This document shows, in pieces, positions 6,825 through 16,233 of a stretch of 64,000 nucleotides of DNA. A model generated the notes under the pieces. That model was not told the origin of the DNA, did no database searches, and saw nothing but the letters and a program-made list of their open reading frames with translations. The translations under genes and the position numbers were made by a program. Origin of the DNA: Streptomyces sp. NRRL S-455 (GTDB lineage Bacteria; Actinomycetota; Actinomycetes; Streptomycetales; Streptomycetaceae); contig NZ_JOCT01000017.1 in assembly GCF_000717875.1 (NCBI RefSeq), forward strand, positions 82,076 to 146,075, given 5' to 3'. Each line of letters starts with the position of its first letter. Position 1 is the stretch's first letter.

Positions 6825-8003
6825 TCAGCGCGTGGACGCGACGCGGAAGCGGATGCCCGCCGCGCGCAGCCGGTCGATCAGCGCGTCCCCCATGGCCACC
6901 GCCGTGGTGACCTGACCCGCTGTCTTCGGGAGATCGTCGAAGGCGAGGCACAGTGCCGACTCGGCGAGCATCTTGGCCGTCTCGTCGTAACCGGGGTCGC
7001 CGCCGGAGACCTCCGTGAACACCCGCCGGCCACCGCCCTCGCCCACGAAGCGCAGGGAGAACCAGCTCCTCGCCCGCTTCTCGGGGCTCGGCCCGTCCCC
7101 GGGCCTGAGGCGGTCGGACAACCAGCGTCGCGCGGACGGCAGCTGGGCCGCGGCGACCACGGCGCCGACGGCCGCGACCCCGCCCGCCGCGACGGGCAGG
7201 CGCCGGACGGCCGCGTACTGCCGGTAGCGGAAGTCGGGCCCGTACCGGTCGAGCGCCGACGCCGACCGCCGCACGATCTGCGGGTCGATGGTCGGCATCG
7301 GCAGCGCCCACGCGCCGACCTCCTTGGCGAACCGCGGCGCACCCGTCGGCGCCGAAGCCCGCCGGCCGACCAGCCGCGGCTCGTGCCGCCGCCGGTCCCG
7401 CGCGGCCGCCGCCATCTCCCGCTGCCGCGCGAACTGGTTCAGGGCCGAGCCGAAGGTGCCGCCGGAGAAGGCCGCGTCGGCGGTGACGAAGCCGTCCACG
7501 GTCAGCGGCACGCCCTCCGGCAGCTGCTGCACGGTGAAGTACACACCGAGGTCGTGCGGGATCGAGTCGAACCCGGCGGCGTGCACCAGCCGTGCCCCGG
7601 TCTCCCGCGCGCGTGCGTCGTGCCGCACGTACATCAGGTCCACGAACTCCGGCTCGCCCGAGAGGTCGAGGTAGTCGGTCCCGGCGTCCGCGCAGGCGGC
7701 CACGAGTTCCTCGCCGTACGTCAGGTAGGGGCCGACCGTCGTGGCCACCACGCGCGCACTCTCGGCGAGCGTGCGCACCGAGGCCGGGTCGGAGACGTCC
7801 GCCCGCAGCACCCCCACCTCCGCGCCGCCGGGCAGCCGGTCCCGCAGCCGCTCCAGCTTCTCGGCGCTGCGGCCCGCGATCGCCCAGCGCAGCCCCTCGG
7901 GCGCGTGGCCGGCCAGATACTCCGCGGTGAGCGTCCCGGCGAAACTGGTGGCTCCGAAGAGCACGATGTCGTACGGACGGTCCGTCCTGCTTTGCCTGCT
8001 CAT
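6825..8003 (-). CDS. Saccharopine dehydrogenase-like NAD(P)-binding protein, trans-acting enoyl reductase family
   Basis: The 392-aa protein starts with a Rossmann fold (IVLFGATSFAGTLTAEYL, dinucleotide loop near residues 15-22) and continues with GRS near 43, a TTVGPYLTYGEELV segment, DLSGEPEF and GFDSIPHDLG. These match the mycobacterial Rv2449c/Rv2953 family, where Rv2953 reduces a polyketide-bound enoyl group during phenolphthiocerol synthesis. True saccharopine dehydrogenase activity is unlikely. One hydrophobic patch around residues 275-300 may contact lipid. The start ATG 8003 has AGGGG upstream. It is divergent from the beta-oxidation operon, so an acyl-lipid substrate is plausible. 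Confidence 0.82.
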   Translation of the reverse strand: MSRQSRTDRPYDIVLFGATSFAGTLTAEYLAGHAPEGLRWAIAGRSAEKLERLRDRLPGGAEVGVLRADVSDPASVRTLAESARVVATTVGPYLTYGEELVAACADAGTDYLDLSGEPEFVDLMYVRHDARARETGARLVHAAGFDSIPHDLGVYFTVQQLPEGVPLTVDGFVTADAAFSGGTFGSALNQFARQREMAAAARDRRRHEPRLVGRRASAPTGAPRFAKEVGAWALPMPTIDPQIVRRSASALDRYGPDFRYRQYAAVRRLPVAAGGVAAVGAVVAAAQLPSARRWLSDRLRPGDGPSPEKRARSWFSLRFVGEGGGRRVFTEVSGGDPGYDETAKMLAESALCLAFDDLPKTAGQVTTAVAMGDALIDRLRAAGIRFRVASTR

Positions 8004-8130
8004 GACACCCCTCGGTCGTGCAGCCCGTGCCGCTGTCGGTGGCCGAGGCTAGCGTGAGAGGTGCGCAGCCCGACGACGAGCCCGGAGGAACGACGGTACT
8101 GGACGGGGTCCGACCCCGTCCGGCAGATTG

Positions 8131-8177
8131 CTAAGCGCTTGCTCGTTCAGGTCTTGTGCCGAGTGGAACGTGTTCTT
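8131..8177. promoter_or_regulatory. Two candidate operators upstream of the racemase operon
   Basis: CTAAGCGCTTGCTCG at 8131-8145 contains the palindrome AAGCGCTT and resembles boxes seen before actinobacterial acyl-CoA metabolism genes controlled by TetR-type proteins. TGGAACGTGTTCTT at 8164-8177 matches the KstR consensus TNNAACNNGTTNNA at all fixed positions but the last. They lie 47-93 nt before the racemase start. Both assignments rest on motif memory only. Confidence 0.4.
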
Positions 8178-8223
8178 AGCATCACTGGTGTTACATCACT
8201 TGTGTCACGGCACTGGGGGTTCG

Positions 8224-9369
8224 ATGACCACGGCAACGACGCCGGCGTACGGACCGCTCACCGGGGTGCGGGTCGTCGAGCTGGCCGGGATCGGGCCCGG
8301 CCCGTTCGCCGCCATGCTGCTCGCCGACCTCGGGGCCGACGTCGTGCGGGTGGACCGTCCGGGCGGGCCCGGGCTGGCGATCGACCCGGCGTACGACGTC
8401 ACCAACCGCAACAAGCGCTCGGTGGTCGTCGACCTGAAGTCCCCGGACGGCCCCGACCGGGTGCTCGACCTGGCCGCACACGCCGACATCCTCGTCGAGG
8501 GCTACCGCCCCGGCGTCGCCGAGCGCCTCGGCGTCGGCCCCGAGGCCTGCCACGCCCGCAACCCGCGGCTCGTCTACGGCCGGATGACCGGCTGGGGCCA
8601 GGACGGGCCGCTCGCCCAGCGCGCCGGGCACGACATCGCCTACATCGCCCCCACCGGCACCCTCGGCATGATCGGCCGCCCGGACCAGCCGCCGGCGGTT
8701 CCCGCCAACCTGCTCGGCGACTACGCGGGCGGCTCCCTCTACCTCGTCGTGGGCGTCCTCGCCGCCCTGCACCACGCGCGGGCGACGGGCACCGGCCAGG
8801 TCGTCGACGCCGCCATCGTCGACGGCACCGCCCACCTCGCCACGATGATCCACGGCATGCTCGCCGCCGGCGGCTGGCAGGACCGGCGCGGCGCGAACCT
8901 CCTGGACGGCGGCTGCCCGTACTACGGGACGTACGAGACCGCCGACGGCGGGCACATGGCCGTCGGCGCGCTGGAGCCGCGGTTCTACACGGAGTTCCTC
9001 GCCCTCCTCGGCATCCAGGGCCAGGCCACGGCCCGCAAGGATGTCACCCGTTGGGGTGAACTACGGGAACAGGTCGCGGCCCGCTTCAAGACCCGTACGC
9101 GGGACGAGTGGACGGCCGTCTTCGAGGGTTCCGACGCCTGCGTGGCGCCCGTGCTGTCCCTGCGCGAGGCCCCGCACCACCCGCACCTGGCGGCCCGCGG
9201 CACCTTCACCGACCACGGCGGCATCACCCAGCCCGCCCCGGCCCCCCGTTTCTCCGCGACCCCGACCTCCGTCCGCACCGGCCCGGCCCTCCCGGGCGCC
9301 GACACTGCGGAGGTCGCCCGGGACTGGGACGTCCCCGGGCTTTTCCCGTCGTCCCGACACCCTCAGTGA
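8224..9369 (+). CDS. mcr: Family III CoA-transferase, probable alpha-methylacyl-CoA racemase
   Basis: I start at ATG 8224 (GGGGG upstream) where homology begins ([35 protein letters not shown]), giving 381 aa. The frame is open further upstream but that part is not family-like. The family III fold is clear. [12 protein letters not shown] carries the His of the racemase pair and LLGDYAGG the Asp expected in alpha-methylacyl-CoA racemases, which epimerise 2-methylacyl-CoAs so that branched or sterol side chains can enter beta-oxidation. It is followed at 12 nt by a thiolase and then a FadB fusion, supporting acyl-CoA degradation. A true CoA-transferase remains possible. Confidence 0.82.
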   Translation: MTTATTPAYGPLTGVRVVELAGIGPGPFAAMLLADLGADVVRVDRPGGPGLAIDPAYDVTNRNKRSVVVDLKSPDGPDRVLDLAAHADILVEGYRPGVAERLGVGPEACHARNPRLVYGRMTGWGQDGPLAQRAGHDIAYIAPTGTLGMIGRPDQPPAVPANLLGDYAGGSLYLVVGVLAALHHARATGTGQVVDAAIVDGTAHLATMIHGMLAAGGWQDRRGANLLDGGCPYYGTYETADGGHMAVGALEPRFYTEFLALLGIQGQATARKDVTRWGELREQVAARFKTRTRDEWTAVFEGSDACVAPVLSLREAPHHPHLAARGTFTDHGGITQPAPAPRFSATPTSVRTGPALPGADTAEVARDWDVPGLFPSSRHPQ

Positions 9370-9380
9370 AAGGCCTCCTC

Positions 9381-10595
9381 GTGAGCACCGAAGCGTACGT
9401 GTACGACGCGATCCGCACTCCGCGCGGACGCGGCAAGGCCGGCGGCGCCCTGCACGGCACCAAGCCCATCGACCTGGTCGTCGGCCTCATCCACGAGATC
9501 CGCGCCCGCTTCCCCGGTCTGGACCCGGCCGCCGTCGACGACATCGTGCTCGGTGTCGTCGGCCCGGTCGGCGACCAGGGTTCCGACATCGCCCGGATCG
9601 CCGCCATCGCCGCGGGACTGCCCGACACGGTCGCCGGTGTGCAGGAGAACCGCTTCTGTGCCTCGGGCCTGGAGGCCGTGAACCTGGCGGCCGCCAAGGT
9701 GCGTTCCGGCTGGGAGGACCTCGTCCTCGCGGGCGGCGTCGAGTCGATGTCCCGGGTGCCGATGGCCTCCGACGGTGGCGCCTGGTTCAACGACCCGATG
9801 ACCAACCTCCAGGTGAATTTCGTGCCGCAGGGCATCGGCGCCGACCTCATCGCCACCATCGAGGGATTCTCGCGGCGTGACGTCGACGAATACGCGGCCC
9901 TCTCCCAGGAGCGGGCCGCCACCGCCTGGAAGGAGGGGCGCTTCGAGAGGTCCGTCGTGCCGGTGAAGGACCGCAGCGGCCTCGTCGTCCTCGACCACGA
10001 CGAGCACATGCGCCCCGGTACCACCGCCGACTCCCTCGCGAAGCTGAAGCCGTCCTTCGCGGACATCGGTGAACTCGGCGGCTTCGACGCGGTGGCGCTC
10101 CAGCAGTACCACTGGGTGGAGAAGATCGACCACGTCCACCACGCGGGCAACTCCTCCGGCATCGTGGACGGTGCCTCGCTCACCGCGATCGGATCCAAGG
10201 AGGTCGGCGAGCGCTACGGCCTCACGCCCCGCGCGCGGATCGTCTCCGCCGCCGTGTCCGGCTCCGAACCCACCATCATGCTCACCGGCCCCGCCCCCGC
10301 CACCCGCAAAGCACTCGCCAAGGCCGGGCTCACCATCGACGACATCGACCTGGTCGAGATCAACGAGGCGTTCGCGGCGGTGGTGCTGCGCTTCGTGAAG
10401 GACATGGGCCTGTCCCTGGACAAGGTCAACGTCAACGGCGGCGCGATCGCGCTCGGCCACCCCCTCGGCGCCACCGGCGCCATGATCCTCGGCACCCTCG
10501 TCGACGAACTCGAGCGCCAGGACAAGCGCTACGGCCTCGCCACGCTGTGCGTCGGCGGCGGCATGGGCGTCGCCACCATCGTCGAGCGCATCTGA
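9381..10595 (+). CDS. fadA: Acetyl-CoA acyltransferase (thiolase)
   Basis: A 404-aa protein from GTG 9381. The acylated Cys lies in [15 protein letters not shown] (about residue 93), the His in [15 protein letters not shown] and the second Cys in LCVGGGMG, so all thiolase catalytic positions are present. It performs the last, chain-shortening step of fatty acid beta-oxidation, or the reverse condensation. The gene sits between the racemase and the multifunctional FadB protein, 34 nt before the latter. The spacing and partner fit a degradative FadA rather than a biosynthetic acetoacetyl-CoA thiolase. Confidence 0.92.
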   Translation: MSTEAYVYDAIRTPRGRGKAGGALHGTKPIDLVVGLIHEIRARFPGLDPAAVDDIVLGVVGPVGDQGSDIARIAAIAAGLPDTVAGVQENRFCASGLEAVNLAAAKVRSGWEDLVLAGGVESMSRVPMASDGGAWFNDPMTNLQVNFVPQGIGADLIATIEGFSRRDVDEYAALSQERAATAWKEGRFERSVVPVKDRSGLVVLDHDEHMRPGTTADSLAKLKPSFADIGELGGFDAVALQQYHWVEKIDHVHHAGNSSGIVDGASLTAIGSKEVGERYGLTPRARIVSAAVSGSEPTIMLTGPAPATRKALAKAGLTIDDIDLVEINEAFAAVVLRFVKDMGLSLDKVNVNGGAIALGHPLGATGAMILGTLVDELERQDKRYGLATLCVGGGMGVATIVERI

Positions 10596-10629
10596 CCCCC
10601 TCCCGACGGATCACACGGAGCACCTCCAC

Positions 10630-12810
10630 ATGAGCACTGAGCCCACCACCATCCGCTGGGAACAGGACCGCACCGGCCTCGTCACCCTCGTCATCGACGA
10701 CCCGAACCAGTCCGCGAACACCATGAACCAGGCGTTCCGCGACTCGCTCGCCGCTGTCACCGACCGCCTGGAGGCCGAGAAGGACTCCATCCGGGGCGTC
10801 ATCATCACCTCCGCCAAGAAGACCTTCTTCGCCGGCGGCGACCTGCGCGACCTCATCCGGGTCACGCCCGAGACGGCCCAGGAGGTCTTCGACGGCGGCA
10901 TGGCGGTCAAGCGGAACCTGCGCCGCATCGAGACCCTGGGCAAACCCGTCGTCGCCGCTCTCAACGGCGCTGCCCTGGGCGGCGGTTACGAGATCGCCCT
11001 GGCCTGCCACCACCGCGTCGCCCTCGACGCACCAGGCTCGAAGATCGGCTGCCCCGAGGTCACCCTCGGCCTGCTCCCCGGAGGCGGCGGCGTCGTCCGC
11101 ACCGTCCGCCTGCTGGGCATCGCCGACGCCCTGCTGAAGGTGCTCCTCCAGGGCACCCAGTACAGCCCCCGCCGCGCCCTGGAGAACGGCCTCGTCGACG
11201 AGGTGGCCGACAGCCGGGAGGACATGCTCGCCAAGGCCCGGGCCTTCATCGACGCCAACCCCGAATCCCAGCAGCCCTGGGACAGGCCGGGCTACCGGAT
11301 CCCGGGCGGCACGCCGGCCAACCCCAAGTTCGCCGCGAACCTGCCCGCCTTCCCGGCCACCCTGCGCAAGCAGACCGGCGGGGCCCCCTACCCGGCACCG
11401 CGCAACATCCTCGCCGCGGCCGTCGAGGGCTCCCAGGTCGACTTCGAGACCGCCCAGGTCATCGAGGCCCGCTACTTCGTGGAGCTGGCGGCCGGACAGA
11501 CGTCGAAGAACATGATCCAGGCCTTCTTCTTCGACCTGCAGGCCGTCAACTCGGGCGCGAACCGCCCCCAGGGCATCGAGCCGCGCAAGGTCCGCAAGGT
11601 CGCCGTCCTCGGTGCCGGGATGATGGGCGCGGGCATCGCCTACTCCTGTGCCCGCGCCGGCATCGAGGTCGTCCTGAAGGACGTCTCCCTGGAAGCGGCC
11701 GTCAAGGGCAAGGGCTACTCCGAGAAGCTGTGCGCCAAGGCCGTCGCCAAGGGCCGTACGACCCGTGAGAAGGCCGACGCGCTGCTCGCGCGCATCACCC
11801 CCACCGCCGAGGCGCGGGACCTGGCGGGCTGCGACGCCGTCATCGAGGCCGTCTTCGAGGACACGTCCCTCAAGCACAAGGTGTTCCAGGAGATCCAGAA
11901 CGTCGTCGCGCCCGACGCGCTGCTCTGCTCCAACACCTCCACCCTCCCCATCACCGCCCTCGCCGAGGGAGTGGAGCGCCAGACCGACTTCATCGGCCTG
12001 CACTTCTTCTCGCCGGTCGACAAGATGCCGCTGGTCGAGATCATCAAGGGCGAGCGCACGGGCGAGGAGGCACTGGCCCGGGCCTTCGACCTGGTCCGGC
12101 AGATCAACAAGACCCCGATCGTCGTCAACGACTCGCGCGGCTTCTTCACCTCGCGGGTCATCGGCCACTTCATCAACGAGGGCGTCGCCATGGTCGGCGA
12201 GGGCATCGAGCCCGCGTCGGTCGAACAGGCCGCCGCCCAGGCCGGTTACCCGGCCAAGGTGCTGTCCCTGATGGACGAACTGACGCTGACCCTGCCCCGC
12301 AAGATCCGGGGAGAGACGAAGCGGGCCGTGGAGGAGGCGGGCGGCACCTGGGTCGCGCATCCCGCCGAGGCCGTCATCGACCGCATGGTCGACGAGTTCG
12401 GCCGCACCGGCCGCAGCGGCGGCGCCGGCTTCTACGACTACGGCGAGGACGGCAAGCGCACCGGCCTCTGGCCCGGACTGCGCGAGCACTTCACCAGGGC
12501 CGGCCACCGGATCCCCTTCGAGGACATGCGGGAACGCATGCTGTTCTCCGAGGCGCTGGACACCGTCCGGCTGCTGGAGGAGGGCGTGCTGACCTCCGTC
12601 GCCGACGCCAACATCGGCTCGATCTTCGGCATCGGCTTCCCGGGCTGGACGGGCGGCGTGCTGCAGTACATCAACGGCTACGAGGGCGGTCTGCCCGGAT
12701 TCGTGGCCCGCGCGCGGGAACTCGCCGAGCGCTACGGGGAGCGGTTCACGCCGCCCGCCCTGCTGGTGGAGAAGGCCGAGCGGGGGGAGCGGTTCAGCGA
12801 CTCAGCCTGA
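10630..12810 (+). CDS. fadB: FadB-type fusion: enoyl-CoA hydratase / 3-hydroxyacyl-CoA dehydrogenase
   Basis: In this 726-aa protein residues about 1-290 form a crotonase domain (FFAGGDLRDL oxyanion loop, NGAALGGGYEIALACHHR, GCPEVTLGLLPGGGG with the catalytic Glu). Residues about 315-500 form the NAD-binding dehydrogenase domain (VAVLGAGMMGAGIAY) with GLHFFSPVDKMPLVEII carrying the catalytic His. Two C-terminal helical repeats follow. It hydrates 2-enoyl-CoA and oxidises L-3-hydroxyacyl-CoA, feeding the upstream thiolase. ATG 10630 follows GGAGCACC. Its last 9 nt overlap the convergent MerR gene. The layout is that of trifunctional-enzyme alpha subunits. Confidence 0.95.
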   Translation: MSTEPTTIRWEQDRTGLVTLVIDDPNQSANTMNQAFRDSLAAVTDRLEAEKDSIRGVIITSAKKTFFAGGDLRDLIRVTPETAQEVFDGGMAVKRNLRRIETLGKPVVAALNGAALGGGYEIALACHHRVALDAPGSKIGCPEVTLGLLPGGGGVVRTVRLLGIADALLKVLLQGTQYSPRRALENGLVDEVADSREDMLAKARAFIDANPESQQPWDRPGYRIPGGTPANPKFAANLPAFPATLRKQTGGAPYPAPRNILAAAVEGSQVDFETAQVIEARYFVELAAGQTSKNMIQAFFFDLQAVNSGANRPQGIEPRKVRKVAVLGAGMMGAGIAYSCARAGIEVVLKDVSLEAAVKGKGYSEKLCAKAVAKGRTTREKADALLARITPTAEARDLAGCDAVIEAVFEDTSLKHKVFQEIQNVVAPDALLCSNTSTLPITALAEGVERQTDFIGLHFFSPVDKMPLVEIIKGERTGEEALARAFDLVRQINKTPIVVNDSRGFFTSRVIGHFINEGVAMVGEGIEPASVEQAAAQAGYPAKVLSLMDELTLTLPRKIRGETKRAVEEAGGTWVAHPAEAVIDRMVDEFGRTGRSGGAGFYDYGEDGKRTGLWPGLREHFTRAGHRIPFEDMRERMLFSEALDTVRLLEEGVLTSVADANIGSIFGIGFPGWTGGVLQYINGYEGGLPGFVARARELAERYGERFTPPALLVEKAERGERFSDSA

Positions 12811-13530
12811 CTGCCGCGAAGGCCGGGTCTCCCGTGGGGACTCGGCCGGCCACTCGCCCAGTTCTTCCTTCAGCGACCGCTGAAAGGCCGTGAGGAGCGC
12901 CTGCACCACCAGCGGGTGCATGTGCGCGGACAGGGACCGCACGTCCCGCGCGTCCCGCTCCGCCACCTCGCCGCGGAAGAGCTGGGAGAGTTCACGGGCC
13001 GCGGCGCGCGAGTGTTCGAGGAGAACCTTGCGCGCCGCGAAGATCGCCTCCGGCGAGAGCGGCACGTCCAGCAGCCCGGCGCCGAGCCGGAGCAGCCCGA
13101 GGTCGGCCTCGAACTCGCCGTCCCCGGACCGGACCACGCCCATCGCGACGAGCCGCTCGACATCCTCGTCGGCGAGTGCGCGCCCCGCCCGTCGCTCCAG
13201 TTCCTCCCGCGTGACCCTCTTGACGGTCTCCGGCGCCCAGGACGCCACCACGGCCCGGTGAATGGCCAGATCGTGCGCGCTCAGGTCCGGCGGCAGCTGC
13301 CGCAGATAGCGTTCGATGCCCGCCAGCGTCATGCCCTGGTGCTGCAACTCCTCGATCAGCGCCAGCCGGGCCAGGTGCTCCCGCCCGTACCGCCCCACGC
13401 GCCGGGGACCGAGCACCGGCGGCGGCAGCAGCCCCTTCGTGCCGTAGAAGCGGACCGTGCGCACCGTGACACCGGCCCGGGCGGCCAGTTCGTCGATCGT
13501 GAGGGTCGGCTCCTCGGTGTCGGTCGTCAT
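12802..13530 (-). CDS. MerR family transcriptional regulator
   Basis: The 242-aa protein from ATG 13530 opens with a MerR winged helix (LTIDELAARAGVTVRTVRFYGTKGLLPPP, residues about 10-38, then RYGREHLARLALIEELQHQGMTLAGI). A long helical C-terminus carries no obvious cysteine ligand cluster, so it is probably not a metal sensor. The gene is convergent with fadB (9-nt overlap) and divergent from the permease. A GATACT box lies 7 nt before the ATG and there is no Shine-Dalgarno, indicating a leaderless mRNA. It may control itself and either neighbour. Confidence 0.88.
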   Translation of the reverse strand: MTTDTEEPTLTIDELAARAGVTVRTVRFYGTKGLLPPPVLGPRRVGRYGREHLARLALIEELQHQGMTLAGIERYLRQLPPDLSAHDLAIHRAVVASWAPETVKRVTREELERRAGRALADEDVERLVAMGVVRSGDGEFEADLGLLRLGAGLLDVPLSPEAIFAARKVLLEHSRAAARELSQLFRGEVAERDARDVRSLSAHMHPLVVQALLTAFQRSLKEELGEWPAESPRETRPSRQSG

Positions 13531-13537
13531 GTGCAGC

Positions 13538-13566
13538 AGTATCGCTGTCTCACCAGCGCTGTGAAA
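13538..13566 (-). promoter_or_regulatory. Promoter of the merR-type gene with dyad in the spacer
   Basis: On the minus strand TTTCAC (13566-13561), a 17-nt spacer and GATACT (13543-13538) place the transcription start at or within a base or two of the ATG at 13530. The spacer holds CAGCGCTG, flanked by TCAC and GTGA-like arms, which is where MerR-type dimers normally bind. Autoregulation is inferred. Confidence 0.45.
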
Positions 13567-13660
13567 CCTCCGGCGACCAAGGTGACGGCAGTGTGAGAAG
13601 CAGCGCTCTGTGACGTAAGCCACCGCGTGAGCCGGGTTCCGCGGGGGAAGGCGGCCCCTT

Positions 13661-13688
13661 GGTCTGTGCCTTTACCGGGGCACAGACC
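13661..13688 (+). promoter_or_regulatory. Perfect 10-bp inverted repeat upstream of the permease
   Basis: GGTCTGTGCC and GGCACAGACC are separated by 8 nt, and the element ends 61 nt before the permease start. It is either a protein operator or a hairpin in the 5' UTR. No U-tract follows, so termination is unlikely. Confidence 0.5.
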
Positions 13689-13749
13689 TCATGTACGTCC
13701 GGACAGCCGAGCGCGACCCGCTCGGGCGCACCAGAGAGTGGATCCACCC

Positions 13750-15216
13750 GTGAGCAAGGACGCCGTGAACACGGCAGCAGCCGCATCCCCCAGCGACGCG
13801 GCCCAGGTGCCCGCGGACGCGGGCGACGCCGGCTACAGCAAGGACCTCAAGGCACGCCACGTCAACATGATCGCCATCGGCGGCGCGATCGGAACCGGAC
13901 TCTTCCTGGGTGCCGGCGGCCGCCTCCACGACGCGGGCCCGGCGCTGGCGATCGCCTACCTGGTGTGCGGCGTCTTCGCCTTCTTCGTCGTGAAGGCCCT
14001 CGGCGAACTCGTGCTCTACCGCCCCTCCTCGGGCTCCTTCGTGTCGTACGCGCGTGAGTTCCTCGGTGAGAAGGGCGCCTACGTCGCCGGCTGGATGTAC
14101 TTCCTGAACTGGTCGACCACCGGCATCGCCGACATCACCGCGATCGCGCTCTACACGCACTACTGGAGTCTGTTCACCGACATCCCGCAGTGGGTGCTGG
14201 CGCTGGCCGCCCTCGCGGTCGTGCTGGCCGTCAACCTCATCTCGGTGAAGATCTTCGGCGAGATGGAGTTCTGGTTCTCGATCATCAAGGTCGCGACGCT
14301 CGTCGGCTTCATGCTCATCGGTATCTTCCTGCTCGCCACGCAGTCCGAGGTGGGCGGGCAGACCCCGGGCCTGAGCGTGATCACCGACCACGGCGGCGTC
14401 TTCCCGCACGGCATGATGCCCGTCGTCCTGGTCATGCAGGGCGTGATCTTCGCGTATGCCGCGCTGGAGCTGGTCGGAGTCGCCGCGGGCGAGACCGCCG
14501 AGCCGGAGAAGGTCGTCCCGCGCGCGGTGAACTCGATCATGTGGCGGGTCGGCCTCTTCTACGTCGGTTCGGTCGTTCTCCTGGCCCTGCTCCTGCCCGG
14601 CTCCGTCTACTCCGCCGACCAGAGCCCCTTCGTCACGGTCCTGTCGAAGATCGGCGTCCCGGCGGCGGGCGACGTGATGAACCTGGTGGTCCTGACCGCC
14701 GCGATGTCCTCGCTGAACTCGGGCCTGTACTCCACGGGCCGTATCCTGCGCTCCATGGCGATGGCCGGCTCGGCGCCCAAGTTCACCGCCCTCATGAACC
14801 GCAGCCAGGTCCCCTACGGCGGCATCCTGCTCACCTGCGCGGTGTGCGTGCTCGGCGTCGGACTGAACTTCCTCGTGCCGGCCCAGGCCTTCGAGATCGT
14901 GCTGAACGTGGCCTCGCTCGGCGTCATCAGCACCTGGGTGATCATCATGATCTGCCACCTGGTCTTCGTCCGTCGCGCCAAGGCGGGCCTGGTCGCCCGG
15001 CCGTCCTTCCGCCTCCCGGGCAGCCCGGTCACGGAGATCACCACGATCGCCTTCCTGCTGGCCTGCCTCGGCATGATGTGGAACGACCCCGAGGTCGGCC
15101 GCAGGACCCTGCTGCTCGTCCCGCTGATCGCGGCCATGCTGGTCGCGGGCTGGTTCGGCGTCCGCCGCCGGGTCTCGCAGACGGCCGACCAGGAGCTGTC
15201 GCGGCTCACGAAGTAG
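13750..15216 (+). CDS. Amino acid permease, AAT family (asparagine/GABA permease type)
   Basis: I read 488 aa from GTG 13750, followed by a polar N-tail and twelve hydrophobic segments of an APC-superfamily permease. The AAT signature near the first helix is clear (KARHVNMIAIGGAIGTGLFLGAGG), as are GELVLYRPSSGSFVSYAREFLG and LELVGVAAGETAEPEKVVPRA. The family imports amino acids with protons. Relatives include AnsP, GabP and CycA. From remembered gene order this may be the asparagine permease, but the substrate cannot be told from sequence. The gene has its own upstream region with a 10-bp inverted repeat and is convergent with the arginase-family gene. Confidence 0.88.
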   Translation: MSKDAVNTAAAASPSDAAQVPADAGDAGYSKDLKARHVNMIAIGGAIGTGLFLGAGGRLHDAGPALAIAYLVCGVFAFFVVKALGELVLYRPSSGSFVSYAREFLGEKGAYVAGWMYFLNWSTTGIADITAIALYTHYWSLFTDIPQWVLALAALAVVLAVNLISVKIFGEMEFWFSIIKVATLVGFMLIGIFLLATQSEVGGQTPGLSVITDHGGVFPHGMMPVVLVMQGVIFAYAALELVGVAAGETAEPEKVVPRAVNSIMWRVGLFYVGSVVLLALLLPGSVYSADQSPFVTVLSKIGVPAAGDVMNLVVLTAAMSSLNSGLYSTGRILRSMAMAGSAPKFTALMNRSQVPYGGILLTCAVCVLGVGLNFLVPAQAFEIVLNVASLGVISTWVIIMICHLVFVRRAKAGLVARPSFRLPGSPVTEITTIAFLLACLGMMWNDPEVGRRTLLLVPLIAAMLVAGWFGVRRRVSQTADQELSRLTK

Positions 15217-15282
15217 CGGGCACCCGGCGCGGCGGGGGATACCGGTGACGATGTACGACCACGGGGACCGACGGTGCCCGGC

Positions 15283-16173
15283 TCAGCCCCGGCCATCCGT
15301 GTCGAAGGCTCGCACCAGACAGTCGCTGAGACGCTCCGCGATCGTCCCGTCGGGATCCAGCCGGGGATTGAAGATCGTGACGTCGAAGCCGACGGCTCCG
15401 CGGCCGGACAGGGCCGTGCGCAGGATCGTCTCCAGCTCCTGCCAGGACAGCCCGTCCGGCTGCCGGTAGTCGACGGCGGGCATGACCGCGTCGTCCAGCA
15501 CGTCGGCGTCGAGGTGCACCCAGTACCCGGCGCCCCTCAGCACCCCGACCGCGCGCCGGGCCGCTTCATCCGCCCCCAGGGCCCGCACGGTGTCCAGCTC
15601 CAGCGCGTGCAACGCCGGCGGCAGTGGCTGCATGCCGTACCCCGCCGACTCCTCCGCGTCCCGGAATCCCAGGGCGACGACGTCCTCGTCCCGCACGAGG
15701 GGGGCCCGGCCCTCCAGGTCGGCCAGTACACGCGGGCCGCGCCCGGTGGCCAGGGCGAGTTCCATGGAGGCCGCCTCGCCGGCCGGTTCCGCCGACGGCT
15801 GGTAGAAGTCGGTGTGCCCGTCGAGGAACAGCAGACCGTGCCGGCCCCGGCGGCGCAGGGCGAGCAGGTCGCCGAGCAGCACGCTGCAGTCGCCGCCCAG
15901 CACCACCGGGAAACGGCCCTCGTCGAGGACGCCGCCCACCGCGTCGGCCAGGGCGGCGGAGTACGCGGCGATGCCGTTGGGGTTGAGGACCCCGGTGTCC
16001 GGGTCCCGCACGGGGTCGTAGGCGGGCGGCTCGACGCGGCCGGCCCGTACCGCGCCCAGCCCTTCGGCCAGCCCGGCACCGAGCAGCGCCTCCGGGAGCT
16101 GCTCGACGCCGGTGGGGCGTAGCCCCAGGATGGACGGTGCCTCGATGGTCGCCATGTTCCGTATGCCCGGCAT
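15283..16173 (-). CDS. Arginase/agmatinase/formiminoglutamase family hydrolase
   Basis: In this 296-aa protein the two-metal site motifs of ureohydrolases are all present: GGDCS (about residue 93), LDGHTDFY (about 117), and HLDADVLDDAVMPAVDYRQPDG with the second Asp pair. The MPAVDYR stretch fits arginase-like members more than agmatinases. It would hydrolyse a guanidino or formimino compound to urea or formamide. Met 16173 is the longest start; a second Met lies six codons in. It is convergent with the amino acid permease, which suggests nitrogen scavenging. Exact substrate unknown. Confidence 0.85.
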   Translation of the reverse strand: MPGIRNMATIEAPSILGLRPTGVEQLPEALLGAGLAEGLGAVRAGRVEPPAYDPVRDPDTGVLNPNGIAAYSAALADAVGGVLDEGRFPVVLGGDCSVLLGDLLALRRRGRHGLLFLDGHTDFYQPSAEPAGEAASMELALATGRGPRVLADLEGRAPLVRDEDVVALGFRDAEESAGYGMQPLPPALHALELDTVRALGADEAARRAVGVLRGAGYWVHLDADVLDDAVMPAVDYRQPDGLSWQELETILRTALSGRGAVGFDVTIFNPRLDPDGTIAERLSDCLVRAFDTDGRG

Positions 16174-16233
16174 GCACCCAAGCTAGAACGAGGGGCTGGA
16201 AGGCGCTCGGCGTGGGTGCCGGCGCCGGGCGCG

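Noticed and set aside
8128..8223. N-terminal extension of the racemase gene
   Set aside because: The extra 32 residues are Cys/His-rich and unlike the family, and they cover the candidate operators; ATG 8224 has a ribosome site and starts the homology.
10432..12507. Minus-strand open frame of 691 codons
   Set aside because: Antisense to the FadB fusion, which has all catalytic motifs; low-complexity composition.
15217..15280. CGGGCACC/GGTGCCCG inverted repeat between convergent permease and arginase genes
   Set aside because: The 48-nt loop is too long for a typical terminator; probably chance in GC-rich DNA.
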